From assembly GCF_019976975.1 (NCBI RefSeq), contig NZ_AP024630.1:3038001-3102000 (forward strand): a stretch of DNA of 64,000 nucleotides, in the 5' to 3' direction. The stretch is from Arthrobacter sp. NtRootA1 (GTDB lineage Bacteria > Actinomycetota > Actinomycetes > Actinomycetales > Micrococcaceae). Positions 8,386-17,819 of the stretch are shown here, piece after piece (position 1 is the first letter of the stretch; every line of letters begins with the position of its first letter). The notes beneath the pieces are model-generated. The model saw nothing but the letters and a program-made list of their open reading frames with translations, was not told where the DNA came from and did no database searches. The position numbers and the translations under genes are program-made.

Positions 8386-10170
8386 TCAGGCTACGAGACT
8401 GTGCACGTCTACCTTGTGGAACCGCCGCAGCACTTCCTGGGCGTGGCGAACTTCTGCCTCACAGGCGACGGCATCCCAACCCAGTGGTTCAGCCAGGGCC
8501 GCGGCGATTTCGTTCAACAACTCGCCAGTTACCAGCCCGCGGAACGCGAGGGACGTCCGTCGGATGAGGACATCCACCAGATGCCCGATCTGCTCGTGCT
8601 CGGCCATGAAGGCCAATTCGCGAACACTGAGTTCCCGGGTGGAACGAAGCGGCGCGTCGTGCCCGGCGTTCAGGTAATCGATGACGGCCTCTGCCCGTGT
8701 TCCATACCGCGTCAGGAGGCCGGCCACGCGGTCCGCGTCCAGTCCAGGCCCCATGTGCTTCTTGATCCACTCCTGCTCACCTTGCTCCGTGGCAGGGAAG
8801 CCAGCGCCGCCACCTATGGCGAGTTTCGCCGTCGAAACTTTCCGTTCCAGACCCAATTCGCGAAGGACGTCGTTGGTCATGTGTTCGGCAAGCGCCCGGA
8901 AGGTGGTCCATTTGCCACCTACCAAACTGAGTACGACGGCGGCCTTGCCGCCTGGCGTAACCATGGCACCCTCGCCGGTGCGGACGCTGCGCTCGATCCT
9001 GTAGTCCCTAGAGACAAATCCCGGTTGGGTTGCATCGTGGCGCGGCAGGGGACGGACTCCGGCGAAGCTGTACACGATCTGGCCACGGTTCACCTTGATG
9101 GTGGGGAAGACATGGCCAATCAGGTCGAAGAAGTAGTCGATTTCGGATTCGGTGCAGACAGCGTTTTCTGTCATGTCGGCGTCGACGTCCGTGGTGCCGA
9201 CCAACACCCGGTCCCCCATGGGGTAAATAAGGACGATGCGGCCGTCTGTGTGTTCAAAGAAGATCTCCCGGCCATTGCAGGCGGCCAGCAATTCCGGGTG
9301 GTCCAGCACAATGTGCGAGCCCTTGGTGCCGCCCATGAACTGGCTGGCGGCTCCCATGGCCTGGTTGGTCAGGTCCACCCACGCGCCGGTGGTGTTGATG
9401 ATGACGTCCGCCTGGAAATCGAACTCCTTGCCGCTCAATTCGTCGCGCAGGCGGACTCCGTCAGTACCCATGGAAACCAATGAGACGTAGTTGCTGGCGC
9501 GGGCCGTCCCGCCAGGCAGGCCACCGCCGCGCCCGGCCTTCTCGCCATCCTGAAGCACGTCCAGGGTGAGCCGCTCAGGGTTGTGGACGGACGCGTCAAA
9601 GTAAGTTGCCGCGTACTTGATTCCCGGGTGCAGCTTGGGTAGTTCCGCCAAAGCCTTGTCCTTGCCGAGGAACTGGTGCCGGGGGACGTTGCCGCCGTCA
9701 CGGGAGAAGAAGTCGTACATGCTCAAGCCGAGCTTGATGAGGAAGGCGCCGCGCTCGTTCGGTTTGCCCTGCTTGTGCGTGAGGAAGCGAATGGGCGCGG
9801 AAAGGATGCCAGAGAAGGTGCTGAAGATGGGAATGGTGGTCTGCAGCGGCTTGACGTAGTGCGGGGCGATCCGCAGGAGGCGGTTGCGTTCTACCACTGA
9901 TTCCTGGACGAGGCGGAACTCTCCGTTCTCCAGGTAACGGATGCCGCCATGGATCATGTGCGAGGACGCACCGCTTGCGCCTTGGCAGTAGTCACCACGC
10001 TCCACAAGCGCAACATCGATGCCCTGCAAGGCCAGGTCGCGGAAGGTTCCTACGCCGTTGATACCCCCGCCGATGATCAGCGCCTTCGCCGATGGCCGCT
10101 CCTGCAAGGCGGTTACAGACTCACGCCGATGCGCATCAGAGGAAGTACCGGAAATCCTGTTGTGTCCCAA
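8386..10170 (-). CDS. glpD: FAD-dependent glycerol-3-phosphate dehydrogenase
   Basis: Oxidises sn-glycerol 3-phosphate to dihydroxyacetone phosphate at the membrane, passing electrons to quinones. The 594 residues start with a short polar tail and then the FAD Rossmann motif LIIGGGINGVGTFRDLALQG (about 31-50), followed by GASGASSHMIHGGIRYLE. A C-terminal GlpD-type domain follows. The start is a TTG with GGGAG six bases upstream; a shorter GTG start at about residue 19 is possible. It is divergent from a SorC-type regulator that probably controls the cluster. Confidence 0.95.
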   Translation of the reverse strand: MGHNRISGTSSDAHRRESVTALQERPSAKALIIGGGINGVGTFRDLALQGIDVALVERGDYCQGASGASSHMIHGGIRYLENGEFRLVQESVVERNRLLRIAPHYVKPLQTTIPIFSTFSGILSAPIRFLTHKQGKPNERGAFLIKLGLSMYDFFSRDGGNVPRHQFLGKDKALAELPKLHPGIKYAATYFDASVHNPERLTLDVLQDGEKAGRGGGLPGGTARASNYVSLVSMGTDGVRLRDELSGKEFDFQADVIINTTGAWVDLTNQAMGAASQFMGGTKGSHIVLDHPELLAACNGREIFFEHTDGRIVLIYPMGDRVLVGTTDVDADMTENAVCTESEIDYFFDLIGHVFPTIKVNRGQIVYSFAGVRPLPRHDATQPGFVSRDYRIERSVRTGEGAMVTPGGKAAVVLSLVGGKWTTFRALAEHMTNDVLRELGLERKVSTAKLAIGGGAGFPATEQGEQEWIKKHMGPGLDADRVAGLLTRYGTRAEAVIDYLNAGHDAPLRSTRELSVRELAFMAEHEQIGHLVDVLIRRTSLAFRGLVTGELLNEIAAALAEPLGWDAVACEAEVRHAQEVLRRFHKVDVHSLVA

Positions 10171-10229
10171 AACTGCTCCCTTGGGCTTGGTTTGTGCGCG
10201 GCGTTACGTTCGCTGCACCTTTCACCACT

Positions 10230-10258
10230 AATCTGGCGAAGGTGGAAAATGGAGTCAA
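10230..10258 (-). promoter_or_regulatory. Candidate glpD promoter
   Basis: On the minus strand TTGACT (10258-10253) and CAGATT (10235-10230) are separated by 17 bases, a good housekeeping-sigma match, about 60 bases upstream of the glpD TTG. The palindrome at 10265-10278 lies directly upstream of the -35. Confidence 0.5.
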
Positions 10259-10264
10259 GCTATT

Positions 10265-10278
10265 TGCACAAACGTGCA
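10265..10278. promoter_or_regulatory. Palindromic operator candidate for the SorC-type regulator
   Basis: TGCAC-AAAC-GTGCA is a perfect 5-bp inverted repeat inside TTTGCACAAACGTGCA, ending 13 bases before the regulator ATG and lying 7 bases from the glpD -35. It is well placed for control of both divergent genes. Assignment to this regulator is inference. Confidence 0.5.
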
Positions 10279-10291
10279 GTAAGGAAATGAG

Positions 10292-11254
10292 ATGGGACGC
10301 TCACGTCACTCGGATGCCCTCCGCGCCGCACAGATGTACTACTTGCAGGACCTGACCATGGACGCGATTGCGCGCGAACTGAGAACCTCACGCTCCACCG
10401 TTTCAAGGCTTTTGTCATCCGCCCGGGAAACAGGTTTGGTCCAGGTCCAGATCCGCAGCCCGTTTGATACCGCCCCCGAACTCGAGAGCCAGATTCGCGA
10501 CAAATTCAAGGTGGACGTCCACGTAGTGCCTGTGCTTGAAACCTTGAACGAGGCCGAGACGCTGGACCGCGTGGCCATGCAGGCAGCGCGGACCATAGGA
10601 CCTCTGGTGGATTCCAATGCCATCATCGGCATCGCCTGGGGTGCCACGCTCAGCGCTGTCAGCCGGCACCTGACCCGGAAAGTCACGCACGACACCATCG
10701 TTGTCCAACTCAACGGCGCGGGAAACATGCAAACAACCGGCATCACCTACGCGAGCGACATCATGCGGCGCTTTGGCAGCGCCTACGGAGCGCGGGTGGA
10801 ACAGTTTCCCGTGCCTGCCTTTTTCGATCACGCGGCCACCAAGACGGCCATGTGGAATGAGCGCAGCGTTCAACGCATCCTGGATCTGCAGGCGCGCATG
10901 AGCATCGCCATTTTCGGTGTTGGATCCGTTGATTCGGACTATCCAAGCCATGTGTATGCGGGCGGTTACCTCGACGAACAAGACCTCAGCATGTTGGCTG
11001 CCGACGACGTGGTGGGCGACGTAGCCACTGTGTTCTTCCGTAGTGATGGATCATCTGACGGCATTACTCTGAACGAACGGTCAACCGGTCCAAGCCATGA
11101 ACAGCTGCGGCAGGTTCGTCGCCGGATTTGCGTCGTGTCCGGCGCCTCCAAAATCAACGGCCTGCAGGGCGCCCTGGCAGCCGGACTTGCCACTGACCTC
11201 ATCCTCGATGAAGCCTCGGCGCGCCGCTTGGTGAGTTTCAGTGACCAGTCCTGA
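10292..11254 (+). CDS. SorC/DeoR family sugar-phosphate-sensing transcriptional regulator
   Basis: A repressor-type regulator with an N-terminal helix-turn-helix (about 18-45: LTMDAIARELRTSRSTVSRLL) and a C-terminal SorC sugar-binding domain that usually senses a phosphorylated sugar. Features include GIAWGATLSAVSRHL and the ending NGLQGALAAGLATDLILDE. At 320 residues it is full length, and AAGGA precedes the ATG. It is divergent from glpD across 121 bases with a palindrome between them. The likely target is glpD and perhaps glpF-glpK, with glycerol 3-phosphate or a related phosphate as a plausible effector; neither is shown by sequence. Confidence 0.88.
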   Translation: MGRSRHSDALRAAQMYYLQDLTMDAIARELRTSRSTVSRLLSSARETGLVQVQIRSPFDTAPELESQIRDKFKVDVHVVPVLETLNEAETLDRVAMQAARTIGPLVDSNAIIGIAWGATLSAVSRHLTRKVTHDTIVVQLNGAGNMQTTGITYASDIMRRFGSAYGARVEQFPVPAFFDHAATKTAMWNERSVQRILDLQARMSIAIFGVGSVDSDYPSHVYAGGYLDEQDLSMLAADDVVGDVATVFFRSDGSSDGITLNERSTGPSHEQLRQVRRRICVVSGASKINGLQGALAAGLATDLILDEASARRLVSFSDQS

Positions 11255-11275
11255 GGCTTTCCGCCGGGGAATGGG

Positions 11276-11281
11276 TAGAGT
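11276..11281 (+). promoter_or_regulatory. -10 box for leaderless aldo/keto reductase transcript
   Basis: TAGAGT ends seven bases before the ATG at 11289, matching TANNNT at -13 to -8. No Shine-Dalgarno site precedes the ATG. Confidence 0.45.
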
Positions 11282-11288
11282 CGTTCAT

Positions 11289-12170
11289 ATGAGATTCCCG
11301 GCCCGGCTGACCTTGAACAACGGCGTGATGATGGACCGCTTGGGATTCGGACTCTATAAGGTGCCGCCAAAAGAAGCTGAGGCTTTGGTGAGCACTGCCC
11401 TCGGCGAAGGCTATCGGCGGTTCGATACCGCCGCCATGTATCGCAACGAGGTAGGCGTAGGCCGCGCGATCGGTGGTGCAATCGGCGATGCCAACGAGGC
11501 AAACCTCGGCACGGGTGGTTCCGGAGAATCCGTGCATGCCCTGACCCGGGAAGACGTCTTTGTCACCACCAAGGTTTGGAATGACGACCACGGTTACGAC
11601 TCCACGCTCCGCGCTTTCGATTCATCCATGGCCAACCTCGGACTGGACTACGTGGACCTTTACCTCATCCACTGGCCGTGTGCCGGACGAGGCCTCTTCG
11701 TGGAGACCTATAAGGCCATGGAAACCCTGTACAGGGAAGGCAAAGTCCGGGCCATCGGAGTTTCGAATTTCCAGCCCGGGCACTTGGAAGAACTCATGCA
11801 GAAAGCCGAAGTGGTCCCGGCTGTTAACCAGATAGAGCTGCATCCCTGGCTTCAGCAGGCCAGGCTGCGGACACTGCATGAACAACTCGGGATCCGAACC
11901 GAAGCTTGGAGCCCCCTTGGCCGTGGGCAGGTCCTTGCCGACCCCGCGATCGCGGATTTGGCTCACAAGTACGGCAGGGCACCGGCCCAAATAATCCTCC
12001 GGTGGCATCTCCAGCTTGGGAACCTCGTCATTCCGAAAGCCAGTTCCGCGGGGCGGATCAAGGAGAACTTTGCCGTTTTCGACTTCGAACTTGAGGCAGC
12101 AGACATGGACGGCATGGCGGCGCTTGAACGCCACCACCGCACGGGCTCGCACCCGGACAACGTGAATTAG
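11289..12170 (+). CDS. Aldo/keto reductase
   Basis: An NADPH-dependent carbonyl reductase of the AKR superfamily, resembling 2,5-diketo-D-gluconate reductases. From the ATG at 11289 it has 293 residues. The catalytic tetrad is visible: Asp46 and Tyr51 (RRFDTAAMYRNE), Lys95 (VTTKVW) and His128 (YLIHWP). The segment about 65-88 (rich in Gly, Asn and Ser) looks longer than in typical members. The start at 11289 is chosen because a -10 box ends seven bases upstream. It is followed after 10 bases by the hydrolase gene, so the three genes here probably form one transcript. Substrate unknown. Confidence 0.88.
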   Translation: MRFPARLTLNNGVMMDRLGFGLYKVPPKEAEALVSTALGEGYRRFDTAAMYRNEVGVGRAIGGAIGDANEANLGTGGSGESVHALTREDVFVTTKVWNDDHGYDSTLRAFDSSMANLGLDYVDLYLIHWPCAGRGLFVETYKAMETLYREGKVRAIGVSNFQPGHLEELMQKAEVVPAVNQIELHPWLQQARLRTLHEQLGIRTEAWSPLGRGQVLADPAIADLAHKYGRAPAQIILRWHLQLGNLVIPKASSAGRIKENFAVFDFELEAADMDGMAALERHHRTGSHPDNVN

Positions 12171-12180
12171 GAACGGCCGA

Positions 12181-13125
12181 ATGGAAAAAGTGGACACCGC
12201 GCATACCCCGGAAGACGCAGATGCCCCGATTGAATTCATCAGCAAGTCCCTACAGGGCCGCACTATCGCCTCTGATGTGGACGTCGATGGCAGCAACGTA
12301 GCGTATTGGACGTACGAACCCATCAAACCCACACAGGATGCCCGCACGATTTTGGTCATTCACGGTTTTCGGGGTGACCACCATGGATTACTCCGTGTAG
12401 CGGACCTGCTTCCGGACATGCGGATCATCATGCCGGACCTCCCGGCGTTTGGCAGTTCAGATCCTTTCCGTAACGACGAACACACGGTTGAGCGTTACGG
12501 CCGTTTCATCTCCGGCTTCATGGCCGCCCTGGGCCTGGGCCCCAAGACCGTGCTGCTGGGCCACTCCTTTGGTTCCATCGTCGCGAGCCATTTTGCGGCC
12601 CGAAATCCCGGCGCCATTTATCCATTGATCCTGGTCAACCCCATCGCTGCACCTGCTTTGGAGGGCCCCAAGGGGATCATGACCAAGCTCGCGGTGTTTT
12701 ACTACCAGGTGTCCGCCAAGCTTCCAAGGCGCCTTGGACTTGCCCTCCTGCGCAACCGGGCCATTGTCCGGGTCATGAGCATCACCATGGCCAAGACCAA
12801 AGACAAAGACCTGCGCCGCTTCATCCATGGCCAGCATGATGCCTACTTCAGCGCGTTCGCGGACCGAAGGAGCCTGCTCGAATCCTTCAAGGCATCCGTG
12901 TCCGGTACCGTGGCAGACGTCGCCGGGGAGTTACGCCTCCCCGTACTGCTAATAGCCGGCGAAAAAGACGAGATCGCCACCCTGCCCAACCAGTACAAAC
13001 TGATGGAGCGCCTTCCCGAGGCCACCCTGGAAGTGATTCCCGACGTCGGGCATTTGATCCATTACGAGACGCCGGCCCCGGCGGCCGCAGCTATCCGCAC
13101 CTTCCTGGAGGAACACCCCGCGTGA
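12181..13125 (+). CDS. Alpha/beta-fold hydrolase
   Basis: A 314-residue alpha/beta hydrolase. The nucleophile elbow is GHSFG (Ser129), the oxyanion-hole motif is HGFRGDHHG (about 61-69), the likely acid lies in GEKDEIATLP and the catalytic His is in DVGHLIH (about 291). No signal peptide is seen, so it is cytoplasmic. It follows the aldo/keto reductase by 10 bases and overlaps the glycosyltransferase by 4 bases, implying co-translation. The set could act on a glycolipid or sugar ester, but nothing in the sequence fixes the substrate. Confidence 0.88.
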   Translation: MEKVDTAHTPEDADAPIEFISKSLQGRTIASDVDVDGSNVAYWTYEPIKPTQDARTILVIHGFRGDHHGLLRVADLLPDMRIIMPDLPAFGSSDPFRNDEHTVERYGRFISGFMAALGLGPKTVLLGHSFGSIVASHFAARNPGAIYPLILVNPIAAPALEGPKGIMTKLAVFYYQVSAKLPRRLGLALLRNRAIVRVMSITMAKTKDKDLRRFIHGQHDAYFSAFADRRSLLESFKASVSGTVADVAGELRLPVLLIAGEKDEIATLPNQYKLMERLPEATLEVIPDVGHLIHYETPAPAAAAIRTFLEEHPA

Positions 13126-14198
13126 AAATTGTCATCGACGCCCGCTTCACCAGGACGGACCACCACGATGGCATCAGCCGGTACGGTTCAAGCCTCATTG
13201 CAGCAACATCCAAAATTGCAGATGTCACCATGCTCATCCATGACAAACGCCAACTCGCGTTGCTTCCCGACGTGCCCTACGTGATGGTCAACAGCCCGCT
13301 GTCCCCACGCGAGCTGTTCGTTGCCCGCAAGGTCAACTCCTTGGGTGCGGACGTCGTGGTATGCCCCATGCAGACCATGGGAACCCTGGGGCGGAAGTAT
13401 GGCCTGATCCTTACGCTGCACGACCTCATCTATTACGAACACCCCGCTCCCCCGGGGTTCCTTCCGGCTCCTGTACGGCTGCTCTGGAGGCTGTACCACA
13501 AGGCGTTCTGGCCGCAGCGCGTGCTGCTGAACCGGGCTGACGTGGTGGCTACCATCAGCAGGACCACAGAGGCTTTGATGGCCAAGTACACCTTGACCCG
13601 CCGCCCCGTGCGGATCGTTGGCAATGCGCCGCAGCCCGGCCAGACTCCCCGTGACCCTTCGGCCGGGGCGGATAAGACCCTGCTGTACATGGGTTCGTTC
13701 ATGCCCTACAAGAACGTGGAAACCATGATTCGGGGAATGGCTGGCCTGCCGGATTACACCCTGCACTTGCTCAGCCGGATTACGCCCCAGCGTCGGGCGG
13801 AACTCGAGGCCATGGTCCCCCACGGGGCCAAGGTCCAGTTCCACAACGGTGTAACAGACGCCGAGTATGAAGAACTTTTGATCAGGGCGACTGCACTCGT
13901 CAGCTTGTCGCGGGCCGAGGGATATGGCTTGCCCCTGGTGGAGGCGATGTCACTGGGAACTCCTGTTATCGCCAGCGACATTCCGATTTTCCGGGAAGTG
14001 GGCGCCGATGCGGTCAGCTATGTTGACCCCGAGTCGCCCTCGGAGTTTGCTGCGGCCGTCACGGCGCTGGGCGATGACAGCTTGTGGCAAAAACGTTCCC
14101 GCAGGTCCGTGGAACGTGCCGGAGACTTCAACTGGGATGAATCCGCCCGGCAGTTGCTGGCTGCGGCAGAAGAGGTCGTGGCACTTCGTAAGCGCTAG
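13122..14198 (+). CDS. Glycosyltransferase family 1/4 (GT-B fold)
   Basis: A cytoplasmic GT-B sugar transferase of 358 residues. The N-terminal half holds an acceptor domain (KIVIDARFTRTDHHDGISRYG). The C-terminal half shows the nucleotide-sugar site with LLYMGSFMPYKNVETMI and the E-x7-E type motif in RAEGYGLPLVEAMSLGTPVI. The GTG start overlaps the hydrolase stop by four bases. It is convergent with priA. The acceptor and donor are unknown; a mannosyl-type transferase role would be a guess. Confidence 0.9.
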   Translation: MKIVIDARFTRTDHHDGISRYGSSLIAATSKIADVTMLIHDKRQLALLPDVPYVMVNSPLSPRELFVARKVNSLGADVVVCPMQTMGTLGRKYGLILTLHDLIYYEHPAPPGFLPAPVRLLWRLYHKAFWPQRVLLNRADVVATISRTTEALMAKYTLTRRPVRIVGNAPQPGQTPRDPSAGADKTLLYMGSFMPYKNVETMIRGMAGLPDYTLHLLSRITPQRRAELEAMVPHGAKVQFHNGVTDAEYEELLIRATALVSLSRAEGYGLPLVEAMSLGTPVIASDIPIFREVGADAVSYVDPESPSEFAAAVTALGDDSLWQKRSRRSVERAGDFNWDESARQLLAAAEEVVALRKR

Positions 14199-14225
14199 CG
14201 TGCCCGCCCAACCGGTAGTTGATGG

Positions 14226-16325
14226 CTACAAGACGTCCACGCCGTCGAGCCGCAGTTGCACCGGGCCGGCTGTCCGTTTCGCTGCGTTCGCTGCCTTGAC
14301 AGCACGCATGGCGCGGGTAGCGTCTGCGGCGTCTGCGTAGGGAATGAAGTACAGAGTGCGGACGTCTGCTTCGGCCTCACTTCCAGCGCCCTGGGCACCA
14401 CTGGAGAACAGCTGAAGTGGCGCCGGACCGGCGCTGCGCAGCTTCGTAGCGGACTTCAGCTTGACGCTTGCCTCGAAGGTATCGGAAAAACGCCCGACGT
14501 CGGCCCTTGGCCCGGTCACTGAAGCTACCCGCACTGCCGGCGGAAGCTGGAGTTCCTTCCGAAGTGCCAGTTCACGCGACGCGTAGCCCGGTGCATCCCA
14601 GCGCAGCAGGGCTCCGGTGGCGCTTGTGTCGTCTGCGGTGATGACTACCAGCCCACCCTGTTTGGAGGGTTTCACCAGCGACGCCGCGTTGAACCACCGC
14701 CGAACGGTGTCCTCGCCGGCGCGCAGGTTTTCCCGGCGGAGCAAGGAATTGCCATCCAGAAGCAGCGCTGCCGCGTACCCCTGGGGAGCCACGGGTTCGG
14801 CGCCAACTGTGGCAATGACCAATGCCGGAGCGTCAGGCACCGTTGCCTTGATGTTCTCCCCCGACGATGTGATAACCGTTTGTCCAGGAAAAGCCCGCCC
14901 GAGTTCCTCCGCTGTTCGCACGGCTCCTGCCGCAACCCGGCGCAGGCGTGTGCCGTTGCAATGGTTGCAGCGCCACTGCGGTGCCGGCGTGGAACACCAA
15001 CGGCAAAGCGGCAGGGCGGAACTGCTGGAGATTGCAAGCGGTCCTTGGCAGTTGTTGCAGCGGGCCAGCTCCCGGCACGTCTCGCAAGCCAGAGAGGGCG
15101 CGTAGCCGGCACGTGCAACCTGCACCAGCACAGGGCCATGTTCCAAGCCTTCCTTGGCAGCACGCCATGCCGCTCCCGGCAAACGTGCAATCCGGGCCAG
15201 GGGATCCCGTTCCTGTTCAAAGCTGTCAGCTGTGTTCAGGACCCGCGGAACAGTGGAGCGAATGACCGTTCGGGGCGCCTCGATCGGCACAGCCCATTGC
15301 ATTTCAACCAGGCGCTGGAGTTCAGTGCTGCGGCTGTGCGATGCCATCAGGCAGGCTGCATTCTCCTGCTCGGCCCGTAGGAGCAGTACTTCCCGCGTGT
15401 GCGCGTAGGGAGCCCGTTGGTCGATGTGGAGGTCATCGCCGTCGTCCCAACAAACCACGAGTCCCAGCTCCCGCACCGGCGCATAGGCAGCAGACCTCGT
15501 GCCGATGGCTACACGCGCTTCGCCACTGAGGATTCGCAGGAAGCTTCGGTAGCGCGGAGTTTGACCATCGTCAGCCGTGAGCCGCGCGACGTCACCCGCC
15601 GGCAGGACCTTGGCGAGGGCCACCTCCAGCTGTTCAAGATCCCTGTAATCCGGAACGACCACCACTGCACCGCGGCCGGATGCCCGGACTGCCCCAACAG
15701 CCGCGGCAACCAACGAAGGCCAACCCCCAGGGCCGAATCCCTGCAGCGCCGTGAGGACAGCCTTGGGCGATCCGCCACCGGTGAGGTGATGGAGGTACGA
15801 GGCTCCGTTGGAGTAGGAACCCCAGGCATGGGCGTCCGGCACAGTTGACGGAAGCTCCGATTCTGGTGCTGCGCCCCCGGAGAGTAGCTCCTTCTCCACT
15901 TTGGCAACGCGAGGGGGAACAGCAGTACGTAGGACATCGCTCAAGGTTCCGGCGTAGCGCGCAGCTACCGTTCCAGCCAGCTCAGCGATTTGGGGCGTCA
16001 GGACCGGAAGCGTGGAGATTACTTTGTGAAGTGGGGTCAGCGGATGGCCGGCATCCGAAGTATCGACGCGTTCCAGCACGAAGCCATTAAGCTCCTGGCC
16101 GTTGAACTTCACTTTCACGCGGACTCCGGGAACGGCGGAATTACCGAGTTCAGCGGGCACGCTGTAATCGAAGGGCCGGTCCAGGTGTGGCAGGGAGGAT
16201 TCCAGCACCACACGGGCAACGGGATTCACCGAAGCCAACGGGGGTCCACTGACGGGAGGCTTGTCAGGGAAACCTTGAAGCAAAGAGGGTTGAAGCAGCG
16301 ACGGCTGGGCTTCGTGTCCGGCCAT
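14226..16325 (-). CDS. priA: Primosomal protein N' (PriA), helicase motifs degenerate
   Basis: Counterpart of PriA, the replication-restart factor that recognises stalled forks. The 699-residue protein keeps the N-terminal 3'-binding region (VNPVARVVLESSLPHLDRPFDYSVP) and a zinc-binding domain with eight cysteines (CETC, CNNC, CRWC, CNHC). However, where active PriA has a Walker A GKT the sequence reads GFGPGGWPS, and the DEAH box position reads CWDDGDD. This loss of ATPase motifs is known for actinobacterial PriA. The ATG at 16325 is chosen for its GGAGG eight bases upstream; the open frame extends to 16553 without homology. It follows metK and a hairpin. Confidence 0.9.
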   Translation of the reverse strand: MAGHEAQPSLLQPSLLQGFPDKPPVSGPPLASVNPVARVVLESSLPHLDRPFDYSVPAELGNSAVPGVRVKVKFNGQELNGFVLERVDTSDAGHPLTPLHKVISTLPVLTPQIAELAGTVAARYAGTLSDVLRTAVPPRVAKVEKELLSGGAAPESELPSTVPDAHAWGSYSNGASYLHHLTGGGSPKAVLTALQGFGPGGWPSLVAAAVGAVRASGRGAVVVVPDYRDLEQLEVALAKVLPAGDVARLTADDGQTPRYRSFLRILSGEARVAIGTRSAAYAPVRELGLVVCWDDGDDLHIDQRAPYAHTREVLLLRAEQENAACLMASHSRSTELQRLVEMQWAVPIEAPRTVIRSTVPRVLNTADSFEQERDPLARIARLPGAAWRAAKEGLEHGPVLVQVARAGYAPSLACETCRELARCNNCQGPLAISSSSALPLCRWCSTPAPQWRCNHCNGTRLRRVAAGAVRTAEELGRAFPGQTVITSSGENIKATVPDAPALVIATVGAEPVAPQGYAAALLLDGNSLLRRENLRAGEDTVRRWFNAASLVKPSKQGGLVVITADDTSATGALLRWDAPGYASRELALRKELQLPPAVRVASVTGPRADVGRFSDTFEASVKLKSATKLRSAGPAPLQLFSSGAQGAGSEAEADVRTLYFIPYADAADATRAMRAVKAANAAKRTAGPVQLRLDGVDVL

Positions 16326-16392
16326 GCTCGTCACCTCCAACTCAATTGTGCGGACTTTCCACGCAGGAACGACTTCCCGCGCAGGAACGAAG

Positions 16393-16427
16393 GATGCCCG
16401 CAGCGGGATCGACCCACTGCGGGCATC
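16393..16427 (-). terminator. Hairpin downstream of metK
   Basis: GATGCCCGCAG and CTGCGGGCATC are perfect 11-bp complements around a 13-base loop, 75 bases past the metK stop and 68 bases before priA. On the minus strand CCTTCGTTCC follows. It probably ends or attenuates transcription between metK and priA. Confidence 0.65.
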
Positions 16428-16501
16428 TCTCTGGCTCCAGCCAATCATGGGCCACCGACAAAGTTGCAAACACCGGCTGGCACAAGCAGATGAGCTGGAG
16501 A

Positions 16502-17731
16502 TCAGGCGTTGAAGAATTCCTTCAGGTCCGCCGCACGGTCCAGGCGCTCCCACGTGAAGTCGGGCTCGTCGCGGCCAAAATGGCCGTGAGCCGCCGTCTT
16601 GGTGTAAATGGGACGCTTGAGGTCCAAGGCGTCGATGATGGCCCGGGGGCGGAGATCGAAGAGCTCGTTGATCGCCTCACTGATACGGGCAGGGTCAACA
16701 GTTTCCGTGCCGAAGGTCTCTACGTACGTTCCGACCGGACGGGCTTGGCCAATCGCGTAGGCAATCTGGATCTCCGCACGTTTGGCCAGACCTGCAGCTA
16801 CCACGTTCTTGGCAACCCAGCGCATGGCGTAAGCAGCTGAACGATCCACTTTGGACGGGTCCTTGCCGGAGAACGCGCCTCCACCGTGCCGGGAGAACCC
16901 GCCATAGGTATCAACAATGATCTTCCGACCTGTCAGGCCTGCATCGCCAACCGGGCCACCGATCACGAAGGCACCCGCAGGGTTCAGGATGTTGGCTACA
17001 TGGGAGATGTCAAGGTTGGACGCCGCCAGAACGGGATCGATGACGTGGCTCGCGAGGTCGGCGCGCAGTTGCTCCAGGCTCGCGTCTTCGGCGTGTTGGC
17101 TGGAAATCACCACCGTTTCAACCGAAACCGGGCGATCGCCGTCATACCCAACGGTGACCTGCGTCTTGCCATCCGGACGGAGGTACGCAAGTTCGCCGCT
17201 CTTGCGGACCTCGGTAAGGCGCTCGGACAAACGGTGGGCAAGCCAGATGGGCGTCGGCATGTAGGACGCAGTTTCGTCGCTGGCATAACCGAACATAATG
17301 CCCTGATCGCCCGCGCCCTGGAGGTCGTAGTCGTCCTCCTGACGGCCTTCACGCGCCTCAAGCGAGTTGAAGACCCCACCGGCGATGTCATTGGACTGCT
17401 GCCCGATCGACACTGAGACGCCGCAGCGGGCACCATCGAAACCATTGGCAGAGGAGTCGTAGCCGATGCCGAGAATGGTTTCGCGGACAATCTGCGGTAT
17501 CTCGACGTAAGCGTCAGTGGTTACTTCACCGGCCACGTGGACCAGGCCGGTGGTGGCCATGGTCTCGACAGCTACCCGGGATTCAGGGTCAGCAGCCAGC
17601 AGCCCATCCAAGATGGCGTCACTGATTTGGTCGCAGATCTTGTCTGGATGCCCTTCAGTGACCGACTCGGACGTAAAGAGCCGGAGCTTGGACGGGGTGC
17701 CATGATGTTCATGGTGCAGCGGTAAAGTCAC
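16502..17731 (-). CDS. metK: S-adenosylmethionine synthetase
   Basis: Makes S-adenosylmethionine from methionine and ATP in the cytoplasm. The 409 residues contain [17 protein letters not shown] at the N-terminus, the [12 protein letters not shown] motif and the phosphate loop in [19 protein letters not shown]. Length is normal. The start is a GTG with AAGGTGG four bases upstream. It follows coaBC after an 88-base gap that holds no SAM riboswitch I can recognise. Nothing odd is seen. Confidence 0.97.
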   Translation of the reverse strand: MTLPLHHEHHGTPSKLRLFTSESVTEGHPDKICDQISDAILDGLLAADPESRVAVETMATTGLVHVAGEVTTDAYVEIPQIVRETILGIGYDSSANGFDGARCGVSVSIGQQSNDIAGGVFNSLEAREGRQEDDYDLQGAGDQGIMFGYASDETASYMPTPIWLAHRLSERLTEVRKSGELAYLRPDGKTQVTVGYDGDRPVSVETVVISSQHAEDASLEQLRADLASHVIDPVLAASNLDISHVANILNPAGAFVIGGPVGDAGLTGRKIIVDTYGGFSRHGGGAFSGKDPSKVDRSAAYAMRWVAKNVVAAGLAKRAEIQIAYAIGQARPVGTYVETFGTETVDPARISEAINELFDLRPRAIIDALDLKRPIYTKTAAHGHFGRDEPDFTWERLDRAADLKEFFNA

Positions 17732-17819
17732 TCGACCACCTTACTGTGTTGCGGGGCGGCGGCATCTGCCGTGTGTCCCTATGCTAAGAATTTCGGGCGG
17801 AGGCTACCGCCGGGGGATG

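Noticed and set aside
11353..11560. Extra segment in the aldo/keto reductase as sign of a frameshift
   Set aside because: The frame is continuous, the catalytic residues on both sides are intact, and loops here vary in the family.
16363..16390. GCAGGAACGA direct repeat near metK
   Set aside because: Two 10-base copies only, without promoter context; likely chance.
17732..17819. SAM riboswitch upstream of metK
   Set aside because: The gap is only 88 bases and shows none of the expected helices or conserved core.
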